Shown here in pieces: positions 15,397-24,510 of a stretch of DNA of 39,239 nt. The notes below the pieces were generated by a model, which made no database searches, was not told where the DNA came from, and was given only the letters and a program-made list of their open reading frames with translations. The first letter of the stretch is position 1, and each line of letters begins with the position of its first letter. The stretch is from an uncultured Candidatus Saccharibacteria bacterium. Its GTDB lineage: Bacteria; Patescibacteriota; Saccharimonadia; Saccharimonadales; Saccharimonadaceae. The DNA is taken from positions 1 through 39,239 of the forward strand of contig CAMVNH010000004.1 of NCBI GenBank assembly GCA_947168825.1. The letters run 5' to 3'. A program made the position numbers and the translations under genes.

Positions 15397-16335
15397 ATGT
15401 ACGGGCTGGGCAGCATCGATTATCTTTCTCTAAAAAAACGTGTACGCGCGGCGGATTATCTTGTTGTAGCGCAGCTTTTTTTACAGTCAAATTTTCTGCT
15501 CAAAACTCCGCTGATGAGCGAAGATATCAAGTCTCGTCTGCTTGGCCATTGGGGAACTTGTCATGGTATTGATGTTGTCTACTCTAGCCTTAGACAAGCC
15601 ATTAAAAAATTTGAATTTGTCCTTGGTCCTGGACATGGTTTTCCGGCCCTCCAGGCCAACCTCTTTATAGACGGCGATCTCGAGAAAATCGACCCTGAGC
15701 TTAGCCGTAATAGCCAGGGAATCGCTAAACTCTGTCGAGAGTTTTCCTGGCCAGGTGGCTTTCCATCCCATGCTAGCCCATATACTCCGGGAGTGATTTG
15801 CGAAGGAGGTGAACTTGGCTACGCACTTGGTGCTGCCTACGGTTCGGCACTTGGCCACCCCGAAAAAACCATTGCAGTCTTGATCGGCGACGGCGAGTTT
15901 GAAACTGCTACTGCCCTCGCATCCATGAATCTCAGCAAAATTATGAGCAGTGATAAGCATGGCCTCGTTATTCCCATCCTTCATCTTAACGGTTACAAAA
16001 TTTCTGGACCAACTATTTCTGGCCGTAAATCGGATAGGGAATTGTCCGAGCAGATTCGTGGCTTCGGCTATCGGCCAATCTTAGCTGATGAGAATAATCT
16101 TGCCGATAAACTTATTACCTTTTCGCGTGGAGATTTTATCATCTTTAGATCCGAAAAAGGTGAAGGCGGTCCGAGCTTTGTTAAGGGTCAAAAAATCGCC
16201 GGCAACTATCTTTCTCACCAAATCCCCCTCAAAAATCCCAAAACTGATCCTCTCGAATTAAGCATCCTTGAAACTTGGTTAAAATCTTATAACTTCTCTG
16301 AGCTTTTTGACGAAACGAAAGGATTCACTCTATGA
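15397..16335 (+). CDS. xfp: Phosphoketolase, N-terminal half (TPP-binding subunit)
   Basis: 312 aa corresponding to the N-terminal domain of xylulose-5-phosphate/fructose-6-phosphate phosphoketolase, which cleaves sugar phosphates to acetyl phosphate. Landmarks: 'GHWGTCHGIDVVYSSL', 'GPGHGFPALQANLF', 'FSWPGGFPSHASPYTPGV', 'EGGELGYALGAAYGSAL', 'GDGEFETATAL' (TPP/Mg site) and 'PILHLNGYKISGPTI'. It stops where the interdomain linker would begin. The next gene starts within its stop codon (ATGA). TATAAT lies 7 nt before the ATG. Full-length enzymes are ~790-825 aa in one chain; here the two halves total ~708. Confidence 0.93.
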   Translation: MYGLGSIDYLSLKKRVRAADYLVVAQLFLQSNFLLKTPLMSEDIKSRLLGHWGTCHGIDVVYSSLRQAIKKFEFVLGPGHGFPALQANLFIDGDLEKIDPELSRNSQGIAKLCREFSWPGGFPSHASPYTPGVICEGGELGYALGAAYGSALGHPEKTIAVLIGDGEFETATALASMNLSKIMSSDKHGLVIPILHLNGYKISGPTISGRKSDRELSEQIRGFGYRPILADENNLADKLITFSRGDFIIFRSEKGEGGPSFVKGQKIAGNYLSHQIPLKNPKTDPLELSILETWLKSYNFSELFDETKGFTL

Positions 16336-17522
16336 TTAAGCTTCCCACTGAAATTAAAAATCCTGGCTCTGAGTTTTTCTCGCCCGCTGCACGTATTGGT
16401 GAACGTATCGCTGAAGAGATTGCTAATAATCGTCACTTCTATCTATTTTCCCCGGACGAGACCACTAGCAACAAACTTGATGCCGCCTATAATGTAAGTA
16501 CGAGACTATGGAACACCACGAGACAACCGTGGGATTTGCCAGAGTCCGATAACGGTCAGATAGTTGAACTACTTTCCGAAAACACGCTTTTTGCTGCTAT
16601 GTCGGGACATATTTTGGGTAACCACGAACCAGCTATGATGACGAGCTACGAAGCTTTCTTCAATATTATTACTTCCCAAATTATCCAGCATACAAAATTT
16701 TTGCAGCAATCGCTAGAGGTTAGTTGGCGAAACGCCGACCCATATCCTGCAGCCAACTTGCTCTCTACTAGTACCTGCTGGCGCCAAGACCATAATGGTT
16801 TTTCACATCAAACTCCAGCCCTAATTTCTACGCTGTTGAGTCTGCCCAGCGGCAAAGTTAACTGTCTTTTCCCGGCTGACGACATTTCTGCAGACGCAGC
16901 CTTCGACTTTATGATGAATTCTGAAAATGTTGTAAATCTTACAACATTTAATAAAACCGATGAACCGCGCTGGATTGATAAAAATCATGCTGCGTTCCAA
17001 TACGAAAATGGCGGCGCCAGTCTCTATGGCTTCGCCAGTGTTGAGAATCCGAATTACATTTTCACTGCGGCTGGCGACATCGCTACTCGTGAAACGTTGT
17101 ACGCAATCGAAATCTTAAAACAGGATCTCGGGCTAAATGATTTCCGCCCGCGTTTTATTGGTATTACTGCCCTGACTTATGGCGCAATCGGTACTACGGA
17201 AAAACGCCTTAGCTCTGAAAAATTCGACGAACTTTTTAGCGATTGGCAACCAATCATCGCGAATTTCCACGGTTATCCACAGGCTCTGCATCAAATTCTA
17301 TCTAGCTATACCAACCCTAATCGCATTCGCACTTTTGGTTTCCAAGATCAGGGTAGCACTACTACTCCTTTTGAAATGTTGAGATTAAATCATGCCTCTC
17401 GCTACGACCTAGCACTCTCAGTTGCTCGTGATTTTAATCGTCTAGATTTAATCGAAAAATACGAACGTATCCTGTCTGACAACGCCGCTTATGCTCGCGA
17501 GCATGGCATAGATATGATATAA
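16332..17522 (+). CDS. xfp: Phosphoketolase, C-terminal half
   Basis: 396 aa matching the middle and C-terminal domains of phosphoketolase: 'FYLFSPDETTSNKLDAAYNV', 'MSGHILGNHEPAMMTSYEAF', 'CWRQDHNGFSHQTPALI', 'TAAGDIATRETLYAIEIL' and 'FGFQDQGSTTTPFEMLRLN'. The DNA frame differs from the first half (shift), but this half has its own ATG, overlaps the previous stop by 4 nt, and the usual glycine/Asn-rich linker is absent, so a two-subunit enzyme is more likely than a sequencing frameshift. Together the two would give acetyl phosphate and ATP through acetate kinase in a cell with reduced glycolysis. Confidence 0.92.
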   Translation: MIKLPTEIKNPGSEFFSPAARIGERIAEEIANNRHFYLFSPDETTSNKLDAAYNVSTRLWNTTRQPWDLPESDNGQIVELLSENTLFAAMSGHILGNHEPAMMTSYEAFFNIITSQIIQHTKFLQQSLEVSWRNADPYPAANLLSTSTCWRQDHNGFSHQTPALISTLLSLPSGKVNCLFPADDISADAAFDFMMNSENVVNLTTFNKTDEPRWIDKNHAAFQYENGGASLYGFASVENPNYIFTAAGDIATRETLYAIEILKQDLGLNDFRPRFIGITALTYGAIGTTEKRLSSEKFDELFSDWQPIIANFHGYPQALHQILSSYTNPNRIRTFGFQDQGSTTTPFEMLRLNHASRYDLALSVARDFNRLDLIEKYERILSDNAAYAREHGIDMI

Positions 17523-17530
17523 TATCTTAC

Positions 17531-18238
17531 ATGAATTTTGTTATCATTATTTTTCTCGTTGCAATCTTTATTGAGACTTCTATTTTACTGAGCCGTCATC
17601 GAGACAAACTCTTAAGAAATAGTCAAAGACGTAAGGTTTATATAGATACCTCTGCACTCATCGATGGCCGTATTTTAGCTATCGCCGAAACCGGTTTTAT
17701 CGGCGATGACCTTATCATTCCGCGCAGCGCAATTCGTGAACTACAGCTACTCGCCGATGGCAAGGATTCCGAAAAACGTTCTCGTGCCAGACTCGGCATG
17801 GACACCGCTAACGCTTTGGAGCGAGTTATTAGTTGTAACGTCACGATTCTTCAAGACGAGCTTGATAGAACCCCAGTTGATGAACGTCTTATTACTCTTG
17901 CAAAAGAAAACCACGGCCTAATCCTAACTAACGATTTCAACTTAAATAAAGTTGCCAAGACCGAAGGCATCGAAGTCCTCAATGTCAACGAGCTTGCTAT
18001 GATCTTTCGTGAGCAATACCACCAAGGTGATAAAATCAAGATTCGTATCACCGAAAAAGGCACGAGTCTGAATCAAGGTGTTGGTCATCTTCCAGATGGA
18101 ACAATGGTCGTGGTTGACAACGCTGCTAGCCACATTAAGCATGAAGTTGAAATTGAAATCCTTAAAATCGTCCAATCTCCATCTGGAAAAATTATTTTTG
18201 CTAAGCTTTGTGGCAACAAACGTTCCCGCAAAGCTTAA
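17531..18238 (+). CDS. PIN and TRAM domain protein (YacL-like), membrane-anchored
   Basis: 235 aa. One N-terminal membrane helix (~2-20) is followed by a PIN nuclease domain: D41 in 'VYIDTSALIDGRI', 'IPRSAIRELQLLAD', and 'TPVDERLITLAKENHGLILTNDFNLNKVA' in outline, giving the acidic residues expected for Mg-dependent RNase activity. The C-terminus is a TRAM RNA-binding domain ('GTSLNQGVGHLPDGTMVVVDNA'). It matches Bacillus YacL-type proteins, whose role is poorly known. TATAAT lies 7 nt before the ATG. The stop is 7 bp from the stop of the convergent PBP gene. Confidence 0.9.
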   Translation: MNFVIIIFLVAIFIETSILLSRHRDKLLRNSQRRKVYIDTSALIDGRILAIAETGFIGDDLIIPRSAIRELQLLADGKDSEKRSRARLGMDTANALERVISCNVTILQDELDRTPVDERLITLAKENHGLILTNDFNLNKVAKTEGIEVLNVNELAMIFREQYHQGDKIKIRITEKGTSLNQGVGHLPDGTMVVVDNAASHIKHEVEIEILKIVQSPSGKIIFAKLCGNKRSRKA

Positions 18239-18245
18239 AGCTTAA

Positions 18246-20939
18246 TTACAACTCGTCACTTGCTTCGTATCCAAGCTCATCCGTCACGGTTACACGTACT
18301 GTTCCAGAAGCATTCTCTGGCTTTTCGACTACGAAATCTTTCTTCGTCACACTGCCACTTGCAATTGCAGTTCCACCCACGGTCACGGTATACTTCGACA
18401 ACGCTGCGCTACCCTGAGTGATCACGATGCGATATCCAGAGCCACTGTCGCTATTCGAGCTGATGCCGCCAGAACTATAGATGTTCACTGCTGGTGCCGA
18501 ATAAGAACAGTTGTCCGTCGTCTCACGGTCGTACGGTTCTGGTACATCCCAAACTTCCTGTTTTGTAATCGGATCAAGCGTCTTTGTTGCTTCAACTGTA
18601 ATCTTGTATCGCTCATCTGTACATTCCGAAGCGAGGTAATGTGTGTACTTATTAAACACCAAATTCTCTCTCGTCACACCAGAATTTTTCGAATTATACC
18701 AGCTCGGCCAGATATCAGTCCGACCGTTCACGGTCAATGTTTGTAGCCCATTAGGACGGCTAATTGCTGCGTTCCTCGTGTATTTACCCTCAGGTACATA
18801 AATATCTGCATGTACTTTCTGCATATAATCATTCGTCACGCGACGCACCACAGTCTTGTCAGAACTCTTTAGACCACTACCGTCATGTCTACCACTCCAA
18901 ACAACCGTTGCCACGACCGGAGAATAGCTAGCGAGCCACGAATCTTTTGCCGTCGAACTCACTGCAGTCGTAGTTGTACCAGACTTCGATGCCGTCCAAA
19001 CTCCAGGAATCACGAACCCGTAACCATTTGCCATGTTCGAGCCAAACGTCATCGTACGTGCTGCTGGATCATGTAAAATGTCTGAAATCATGTAGGCGAC
19101 TTGTTCATCATAAACTCTCTCGCCCTCAGAATCTTCCCACTTCTCAATCACCTCGCCAGAAGAATTTTTCATCTCTAGTACATAGGTCAAAGGTTTTGCT
19201 ACGCCACCACGAGCAATCGAAGCGTAGGCGTTTGCATGCTCAATCGGACGTACGGCACACCCAGAACCAATCGCAATTGAAAGCCCATATGATGTCGAAT
19301 CCGCACAGTACGATACATCGCCAAGCTTGTGTGCAATCTCCAAGCTGTTATCAATGCCGTTAATATATAGCGCTTTTACCGCTCCAATGTTCAACGAGTT
19401 ACCAAGCGACTCACGGATCGTAATATTACCATAAAACGCCCCGGAAGAGTTACGCAAAGAACATTTCCCACCAGTATATCCAGCACAATATAAACTATCA
19501 ATATTTTCATCTTTCAGCACCGAACCAGGACCATAATTTACGCCCGAGCGTTGCATAAACAGTGGACCATAATCGAGGATCGGCTTAATTGACGAACCTG
19601 GCTCTAGTGTCGCCGTCGCAGCATTCACTTGACCATAAATTTCGGTGTTCCAGTCGGCTGACCCCACCATTGCAATCACCTGCGAAGTCTCCACGTCTAC
19701 TGAAGACAGGGAAATATTATCACTGCCGTTTGTATACATATATTTTGCACCAGTCGCCACTGCCTCTTCAGCCATCTGTTGCGCACGCAAATCAATCGTC
19801 GTTTTGATTGTGTACCCACCAGCACGCATCGTCTTTACTCCGTATTTATCTTCTAGCTGACTCTTTACTGTCAGTACAAAATGCGGCGCTTTAATGTTCT
19901 CGTACTGGTTCTGCTCTGGCTGAATCGTATCAAGAATATTCACCGCCTTCGCTTCGTCGGCCTGTTCCTGTGTAATATAGCCAAGCTCGACCATCACATC
20001 TAGCGTCTTATGTTGGCGTGAAATCAACGCATTATTTGCTGCAGTGTTATAAGGATTCAAAACTGCTGGGTTATTCGGAATTGAAGCTAGAAGTGCGCTT
20101 TCTGCCAACGTCAAATCTTTTGCACTCTTATTAAAATAAGTCTGCGATGCACTTTCAACACCGTTTCTACGTCCACCATAAGGCGACTCATTTAGATACA
20201 TCGTAATAATCTGTTCTTTGTCGTACATCTTCTCGACTTCCACTGCAAGGAACGCCTCCTTAATCTTACGCGGGATACCAGTTAATCCTCGGTCTTTCGC
20301 TTCGTCAGAGAAGTAAACCTGTTTAATCAACTGCTGTGTCAAGGTCGAACCACCCTGTACGCCCTTCCCAGACAAAGTCGAAATCGCTGCACGTACCAGC
20401 GCCCAGAAATCAATTCCTGAATGATTATAGAAGTTCTTATCTTCGATCGCTACCGTCGCTTGACGCATATAAGTCGCAATATCGTTACCATCTACAACTA
20501 GGCGATAATCCCCGTCCCCCTTATCTTCCCAGAGAATCTCCCCATTTCGGTCCAGATAGGTATTGACCGTTTCCGACACCTTCATTTCATCTAGACGAAT
20601 CGATTCAAGATCCTTCTTATAATAGATAAATAACCCCGCTATCCCAATAATGCCGATCAAAATACAAGCCGCGACTATTTTCCCAAAAGTTTTCAGACCT
20701 CTTCGCGAAAACCAATATTTACAGACACGCTTTGGCTGAAAATGCGCAAAAAACCGCTTCACTGGATCTTTTGGCAAAGTCGCAAGATCCTCGGCACGTT
20801 TACGAGCTCGCTTATCCGCCTTTACTCGAGACTTATAGACTAAACTCGAGTAGGTATTCATACTCTTATTCTTCTTGGTGAGTAGCCCCTTTTTTGGAGC
20901 TTTTTTCTTCAAATCTGAGTTCTTCGAAGTTTTTTCCAT
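18246..20939 (-). CDS. Class A penicillin-binding protein (PBP1A-type, transglycosylase/transpeptidase)
   Basis: 897 aa. A long basic cytoplasmic tail (1-~80) and one membrane helix (~86-106) precede the GT51 domain, with catalytic E166 in 'AIEDKNFYNHSGID' and 'QGGSTLTQQLIKQVYF'. The transpeptidase has S449-x-x-K452 ('PGSSIKP'), S515-L-N517 and 'KSGTTTT'. The C-terminal ~150 residues include an Ig/fibronectin-like extension ending in a Ser/Gly linker and beta-rich module. It polymerises and crosslinks peptidoglycan at the outer membrane face. TATAAT and an AGGAG ribosome site precede the ATG. The very basic tail (K/R-rich) may bind nucleic acid or membrane lipids; that is inference. Confidence 0.97.
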   Translation of the reverse strand: MEKTSKNSDLKKKAPKKGLLTKKNKSMNTYSSLVYKSRVKADKRARKRAEDLATLPKDPVKRFFAHFQPKRVCKYWFSRRGLKTFGKIVAACILIGIIGIAGLFIYYKKDLESIRLDEMKVSETVNTYLDRNGEILWEDKGDGDYRLVVDGNDIATYMRQATVAIEDKNFYNHSGIDFWALVRAAISTLSGKGVQGGSTLTQQLIKQVYFSDEAKDRGLTGIPRKIKEAFLAVEVEKMYDKEQIITMYLNESPYGGRRNGVESASQTYFNKSAKDLTLAESALLASIPNNPAVLNPYNTAANNALISRQHKTLDVMVELGYITQEQADEAKAVNILDTIQPEQNQYENIKAPHFVLTVKSQLEDKYGVKTMRAGGYTIKTTIDLRAQQMAEEAVATGAKYMYTNGSDNISLSSVDVETSQVIAMVGSADWNTEIYGQVNAATATLEPGSSIKPILDYGPLFMQRSGVNYGPGSVLKDENIDSLYCAGYTGGKCSLRNSSGAFYGNITIRESLGNSLNIGAVKALYINGIDNSLEIAHKLGDVSYCADSTSYGLSIAIGSGCAVRPIEHANAYASIARGGVAKPLTYVLEMKNSSGEVIEKWEDSEGERVYDEQVAYMISDILHDPAARTMTFGSNMANGYGFVIPGVWTASKSGTTTTAVSSTAKDSWLASYSPVVATVVWSGRHDGSGLKSSDKTVVRRVTNDYMQKVHADIYVPEGKYTRNAAISRPNGLQTLTVNGRTDIWPSWYNSKNSGVTRENLVFNKYTHYLASECTDERYKITVEATKTLDPITKQEVWDVPEPYDRETTDNCSYSAPAVNIYSSGGISSNSDSGSGYRIVITQGSAALSKYTVTVGGTAIASGSVTKKDFVVEKPENASGTVRVTVTDELGYEASDEL

Positions 20940-20973
20940 AGCTACTCCTATTATACCATAAAACGCTTATTTT

Positions 20974-22218
20974 CTACACTGCAACCGCAAATTTATTTTT
21001 CCCCCGCTTCACAATCGCCGCCTCTGTTATCACGGCTTCCTCGTCTGTGATTTTAAAAGATTCTTTCCCAGCGGTCAAAACCGACACCGCACCAGACTTA
21101 ATCAGTCGTCTCGCCTCTGTTTTGCTTGTCGCCAAATCCGTAGCAATCAAGAAATCCACCGCGCTTATGCCTTTCTCAGCCCCTGGGAAGGCCTTAGCTG
21201 CGTCCGAAATATCAGACTGGGATAGAACGGCTCCTCGCGCAAAAAGCTTCTCAGAAAGGCTCTCAGCGGCTTTCGCAGCCTCGCGACCATGTACTACCTC
21301 TGTTGCACCCTTCGCTAGCGCTTTCTGACCAATGCGCTCACCCGGATGTGCCACGTGTTCCGCCAAAATCTCCTCTACCTCTGTTTTATCGTAAACGGTA
21401 TAGATTTTTATCAGGTATTCAACTGCATCGTCCGCCTGATTTAGCCAGAACTGATAAAAATCGAAAACAGAGGTAAAATTACCCTGACCATTATCCGAGG
21501 AGGCCAACCACACCGCATTTCCCTCTGATTTGCCGAATTTTCGTCCCGAAACCGGGTCAATCACCAGAGGCGTGGACCAAACGTCAGCCTCAGCATTCTC
21601 CAACTTCCGAATCAGGGAAATACCAGTAGAACAGTTACCGTATTGGTCTGCCCCACAAAGTTGTAGCTGAATCCCATATTTACGGTACAGATGTAAGAAA
21701 TCATACCCCTGTATCAGGGTGTAGCTGAATTCGGCATAAGAGATGCCAGAACCACCCTCACCAATTCGCGACTGAATAAATTTCCGGTCGAGCAGCTGCG
21801 TCATCGAAAAATTCTTCCCAATCTCGCGCAAAAACTCAATATAATTGATATCTTTAAACCAGTCATAATTATCTACCATTGTCACATTTTCAGCATTCAC
21901 TACACGCTGAATCTGCTCCCGAATACAAGCTTTATTATGCTCAACCTCAGAAAGCGGTTTCAAATCTCTCTCGCCAGTATCTTTCGGGTCGCCAATCTGC
22001 CCTGTCGCACCCCCGACTAATAGATACGGAGTATATCCGTGTCGCACAAAACAAGCGCACATCATCAGTGCCGCCAGATTCCCGATTGTCAACGAATCCG
22101 CCGACGGGTCAGCACCCCAGTAAAAACGCTTATTTTCGCGAGTATCAAGACTCGCCGGATCTTTAATCGTGGTTTCCGCCTGAAACCCACGCCAAACTAG
22201 TTCTTCAGATAACTTCAT
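20974..22218 (-). CDS. tyrS: Tyrosyl-tRNA synthetase
   Basis: 414 aa, class Ic synthetase. The HIGH-motif region reads 'ADPSADSLTIGNL' (TIGN in place of HIGH), the tyrosine pocket 'YTLIQGYDFLHLYRKYG' and 'QLCGADQYGNCSTGI' is intact, and KMSKS appears as 'KFGKSEGNAVWL', normal for this enzyme. An S4 RNA-binding domain closes the protein ('SKTEARRLIKSGAVSV'). TATAAT at 22230-22225 is exactly 6 nt before the ATG, so expression is probably leaderless and no T-box leader is present. Confidence 0.98.
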   Translation of the reverse strand: MKLSEELVWRGFQAETTIKDPASLDTRENKRFYWGADPSADSLTIGNLAALMMCACFVRHGYTPYLLVGGATGQIGDPKDTGERDLKPLSEVEHNKACIREQIQRVVNAENVTMVDNYDWFKDINYIEFLREIGKNFSMTQLLDRKFIQSRIGEGGSGISYAEFSYTLIQGYDFLHLYRKYGIQLQLCGADQYGNCSTGISLIRKLENAEADVWSTPLVIDPVSGRKFGKSEGNAVWLASSDNGQGNFTSVFDFYQFWLNQADDAVEYLIKIYTVYDKTEVEEILAEHVAHPGERIGQKALAKGATEVVHGREAAKAAESLSEKLFARGAVLSQSDISDAAKAFPGAEKGISAVDFLIATDLATSKTEARRLIKSGAVSVLTAGKESFKITDEEAVITEAAIVKRGKNKFAVAV

Positions 22219-22278
22219 ATATCAATTATACCAAAAACTATTTTTTTTGAAAAACCAGAAGATGTAGCAGTCATCACT

Positions 22279-22306
22279 TTGTCAGTACAAAATTCGGTGG
22301 TATAAT
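22279..22306 (+). promoter_or_regulatory. Promoter of the HAD phosphatase gene
   Basis: TTGTCA (22279-22284), 16-nt spacer, TATAAT (22301-22306). A strong AAAGGAGG ribosome site follows before the ATG at 22328, so this transcript has a short leader. Confidence 0.6.
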
Positions 22307-22327
22307 TGACCAAAAGGAGGTAAACCC

Positions 22328-23104
22328 ATGGAAAAAGTCACCAAAAAAGTCTTAGCTTTCGATATCGACCAGACTTTGAACGTCGCAAAAACCCCCATTC
22401 CCGACGAAATCGCCGATTTATTGATTGGTTGTCTAGACCACTTCGAAATCTGCCCCATTTCCGGCCAAAAATTCGACCAATTTCTCATCCAAATCGTCAA
22501 TCGTTTGATAGATCGTGGTGCAACAACGGCTCAGCTGCAGCACCTCCATCTCTTCGTCGCCCAGGGTACTCAATATTACCGCTACGAAGGTACGGATTGG
22601 CAACAAGTTTACAACTACCCCTTGACCGACGACGAAGTTCAGAAAATCACAAGCGCCATCGAATCCGCCGCCAGGGAACTAGGCTACTGGGAAGAAGATA
22701 AGCTACAACAAGGGGACGAAATCATCGAAAATCGCCTTAGCCAAGTCACCTTCTCCGCTCTCGGCCAAAAAGCAAAGACCGAAGACAAATACGCCTGGGA
22801 CCCAGATTGTAAGAAACGCGAAAAAATCGTTGAAAAAGCAAAGGAACAAGCCCCAGAATTCGATTATGAAATCGGTGGTACAACCTCCATCAATGCCTTC
22901 ACCCCTGGCATGAATAAGAAATTTGGCATGACCCATCTCCTAGAGGAGCTAAAAGTTAAGAAAGAAGACATTCTCTACTTTGGCGATATGACTCAGCCCG
23001 GTGGCAATGACTACCCAGTAAAAGAGATGGGTATCGACACTATTACTGTTAGAAGCCATGAGGATACGGCTTACGCTCTGAGAGGAATACTGGGTATTAT
23101 CTAG
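22328..23104 (+). CDS. HAD-superfamily phosphatase (class IIB, phosphomannomutase-like)
   Basis: 258 aa. HAD motif I is 'LAFDIDQTLN' (nucleophile Asp and the general acid two residues on), motif II is around 'CPISGQKF', and motif IV is 'ILYFGDMTQPGGNDYPV'. The cap region and 'GGTTSINAFTPGMNKKFGMTHLL' resemble eukaryotic-type phosphomannomutases and sucrose-phosphatase-like HAD-IIB enzymes. It probably acts on a sugar phosphate. It has its own promoter and an AAAGGAGG ribosome site. The last 8 nt overlap the convergent DUF1113-like gene. Confidence 0.85.
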   Translation: MEKVTKKVLAFDIDQTLNVAKTPIPDEIADLLIGCLDHFEICPISGQKFDQFLIQIVNRLIDRGATTAQLQHLHLFVAQGTQYYRYEGTDWQQVYNYPLTDDEVQKITSAIESAARELGYWEEDKLQQGDEIIENRLSQVTFSALGQKAKTEDKYAWDPDCKKREKIVEKAKEQAPEFDYEIGGTTSINAFTPGMNKKFGMTHLLEELKVKKEDILYFGDMTQPGGNDYPVKEMGIDTITVRSHEDTAYALRGILGII

Positions 23105-23699
23105 TCACCCCTCGCAAACGCTTCCGGACATACTTTTTGATTTCTCGGGTTTGGTCTTCACGCTTCGGCATTCGCCCCTTATGTTCTCGACTATAGCTGA
23201 TTGCAAAAGTCCCCGATACCAGAACATCCGTAAAGAATACCACCGCCATTATTCCTCCGAAAATTAAAATCTCCAATTCCGAAAAGTGGGTCAAAAACTT
23301 CGCAAACCACGGCCTTAGCACGAATAAAACGAACCATCCTACCATCCCGAACCCTATTGACGCCCAGAGGCAAATCCGCCCATTCAAGTTGAGTGACATC
23401 CCGCTATAGTCCCACCATCTAACCCCAAATAATTTCTCCAAAACTACACTTGACAGATATTCTAGTACCGTACAAATTCCAATTATCGCAAGCAGGTTTA
23501 ATATCGGTGGCAAGGTGAAATCATCCACGAATGTAGCCAATATAATCCCCCCCAGACCGTAAATTGGGCACCACGGCCCCATCAAAAAACCTCGACTAAC
23601 CAGTTTCTTTTCAATCACTGCGCAACAGATTGTTTCGAAAGCCCAGCCAAAAATCGAATACGCCAGAAAATACAGAAAAAGTTCGGCTAAACCAACCAT
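23097..23699 (-). CDS. DUF1113/PF06541-like integral membrane protein
   Basis: About 200 aa with five or six membrane segments. The N-terminal part 'FLYFLAYSIFGWAFETICC' with 'SRGFLMGPWCPIYGLGGI' is diagnostic of the 'putative ABC-transporter type IV' (PF06541) family, as is 'EYLSSVVLEKLFGVRWWDYSG'. Function is unknown; the ABC-transporter label of the family is weakly founded. The frame could extend to 23807, but that would run into tpiA; the ATG at 23699 has TATAAT (23711-23706) 6 nt upstream. A charged C-tail (HKGRMPKREDQ) is cytoplasmic. Confidence 0.88.
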   Translation of the reverse strand: MVGLAELFLYFLAYSIFGWAFETICCAVIEKKLVSRGFLMGPWCPIYGLGGIILATFVDDFTLPPILNLLAIIGICTVLEYLSSVVLEKLFGVRWWDYSGMSLNLNGRICLWASIGFGMVGWFVLFVLRPWFAKFLTHFSELEILIFGGIMAVVFFTDVLVSGTFAISYSREHKGRMPKREDQTREIKKYVRKRLRGVTR

Positions 23700-23738
23700 A
23701 ATCGTATTATACCATAGAAAATATGCTACAATAGAAAT

Positions 23739-24509
23739 ATGAAAACTTACATCGTGGGCAACTGGAAGATGAATTTCACCGTCGGTGAAGCTTCCATCTA
23801 TCTTCATAAACTTTTAAGAACTATCCGTTCATATCGTGGAATTGAGGTCGTTATCGCTCCAAGCACAGTTGCTTTGCAGCCGCTCTCGCTCCAGATTGAT
23901 CGTCACAAACTTAAACTTGCTGCCCAGAACTGTTACTACCGTGATTTTGGTGCTTATACTGGCGAAGTCTCGGTTGCTCAGCTACGCGGCCTAGTCGACT
24001 ACGTCATTATCGGTCATTCCGAGAGAAGATACATCTTCCGCGAATCCGACAAAGATATCCGTGAGAAAGTTGCTGCCGCTATCAGATGTGGCATCACCCC
24101 TATACTCTGCATTGGTGAAACTGAAAACGAACGTAATTTTGGCGAAACCGAAGACGTATTAAAGGATCAGCTTCTCGGTGGTTTACAAAATGTCTCCGAA
24201 GAAGATCTCGAAAAAGTCATCGTCGCTTACGAACCAGTCTGGGCAATCTCTAGTACGAAGGATGCCAAACTCGCTTCTCCGGATGACATCGCTAAGTCGA
24301 TTAGTCTTATTCGCAAACATCTAGAAGCCAAATTTGGAGCCAAGAGAGTTGAAAATATTCCCGTTCTCTACGGCGGCAGTGTTAATCCTTCAAACGCCGG
24401 GGCATATTTAACGATTCCAGGCATAAACGGCTTGCTCATAGGTGGAGCTTCCTTGATTGCGCCGCAATTTAATGATATAATAGAAGTCGCAAAAAGAGTA
24501 CAAGAATAA
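23739..24509 (+). CDS. tpiA: Triosephosphate isomerase
   Basis: 256 aa. It interconverts dihydroxyacetone phosphate and glyceraldehyde 3-phosphate. N/K residues in 'VGNWKMNFTVGEA', catalytic His in 'IIGHSERRY', catalytic Glu in 'VAYEPVWAI', and 'LYGGSVNPSNAGAYL' are in place. The mobile loop 6, normally AIGTGKxATP, reads 'AISSTKDAKLASP', which is altered and about three residues longer. TACAAT lies 6 nt before the ATG. Only 1 nt separates it from the following gene. Confidence 0.97.
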   Translation: MKTYIVGNWKMNFTVGEASIYLHKLLRTIRSYRGIEVVIAPSTVALQPLSLQIDRHKLKLAAQNCYYRDFGAYTGEVSVAQLRGLVDYVIIGHSERRYIFRESDKDIREKVAAAIRCGITPILCIGETENERNFGETEDVLKDQLLGGLQNVSEEDLEKVIVAYEPVWAISSTKDAKLASPDDIAKSISLIRKHLEAKFGAKRVENIPVLYGGSVNPSNAGAYLTIPGINGLLIGGASLIAPQFNDIIEVAKRVQE

Positions 24510-24510
24510 T

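Noticed and set aside
15397-17522. Sequencing frameshift in a single phosphoketolase gene
   Set aside because: The second half has its own ATG overlapping the first stop by ATGA, and the normal linker is absent, so an error is less likely; it is not excluded without reads.
23700-23807. N-terminal extension of the DUF1113-like gene
   Set aside because: It would overlap tpiA and its promoter; the ATG at 23699 has TATAAT 6 nt upstream and starts the family motif.
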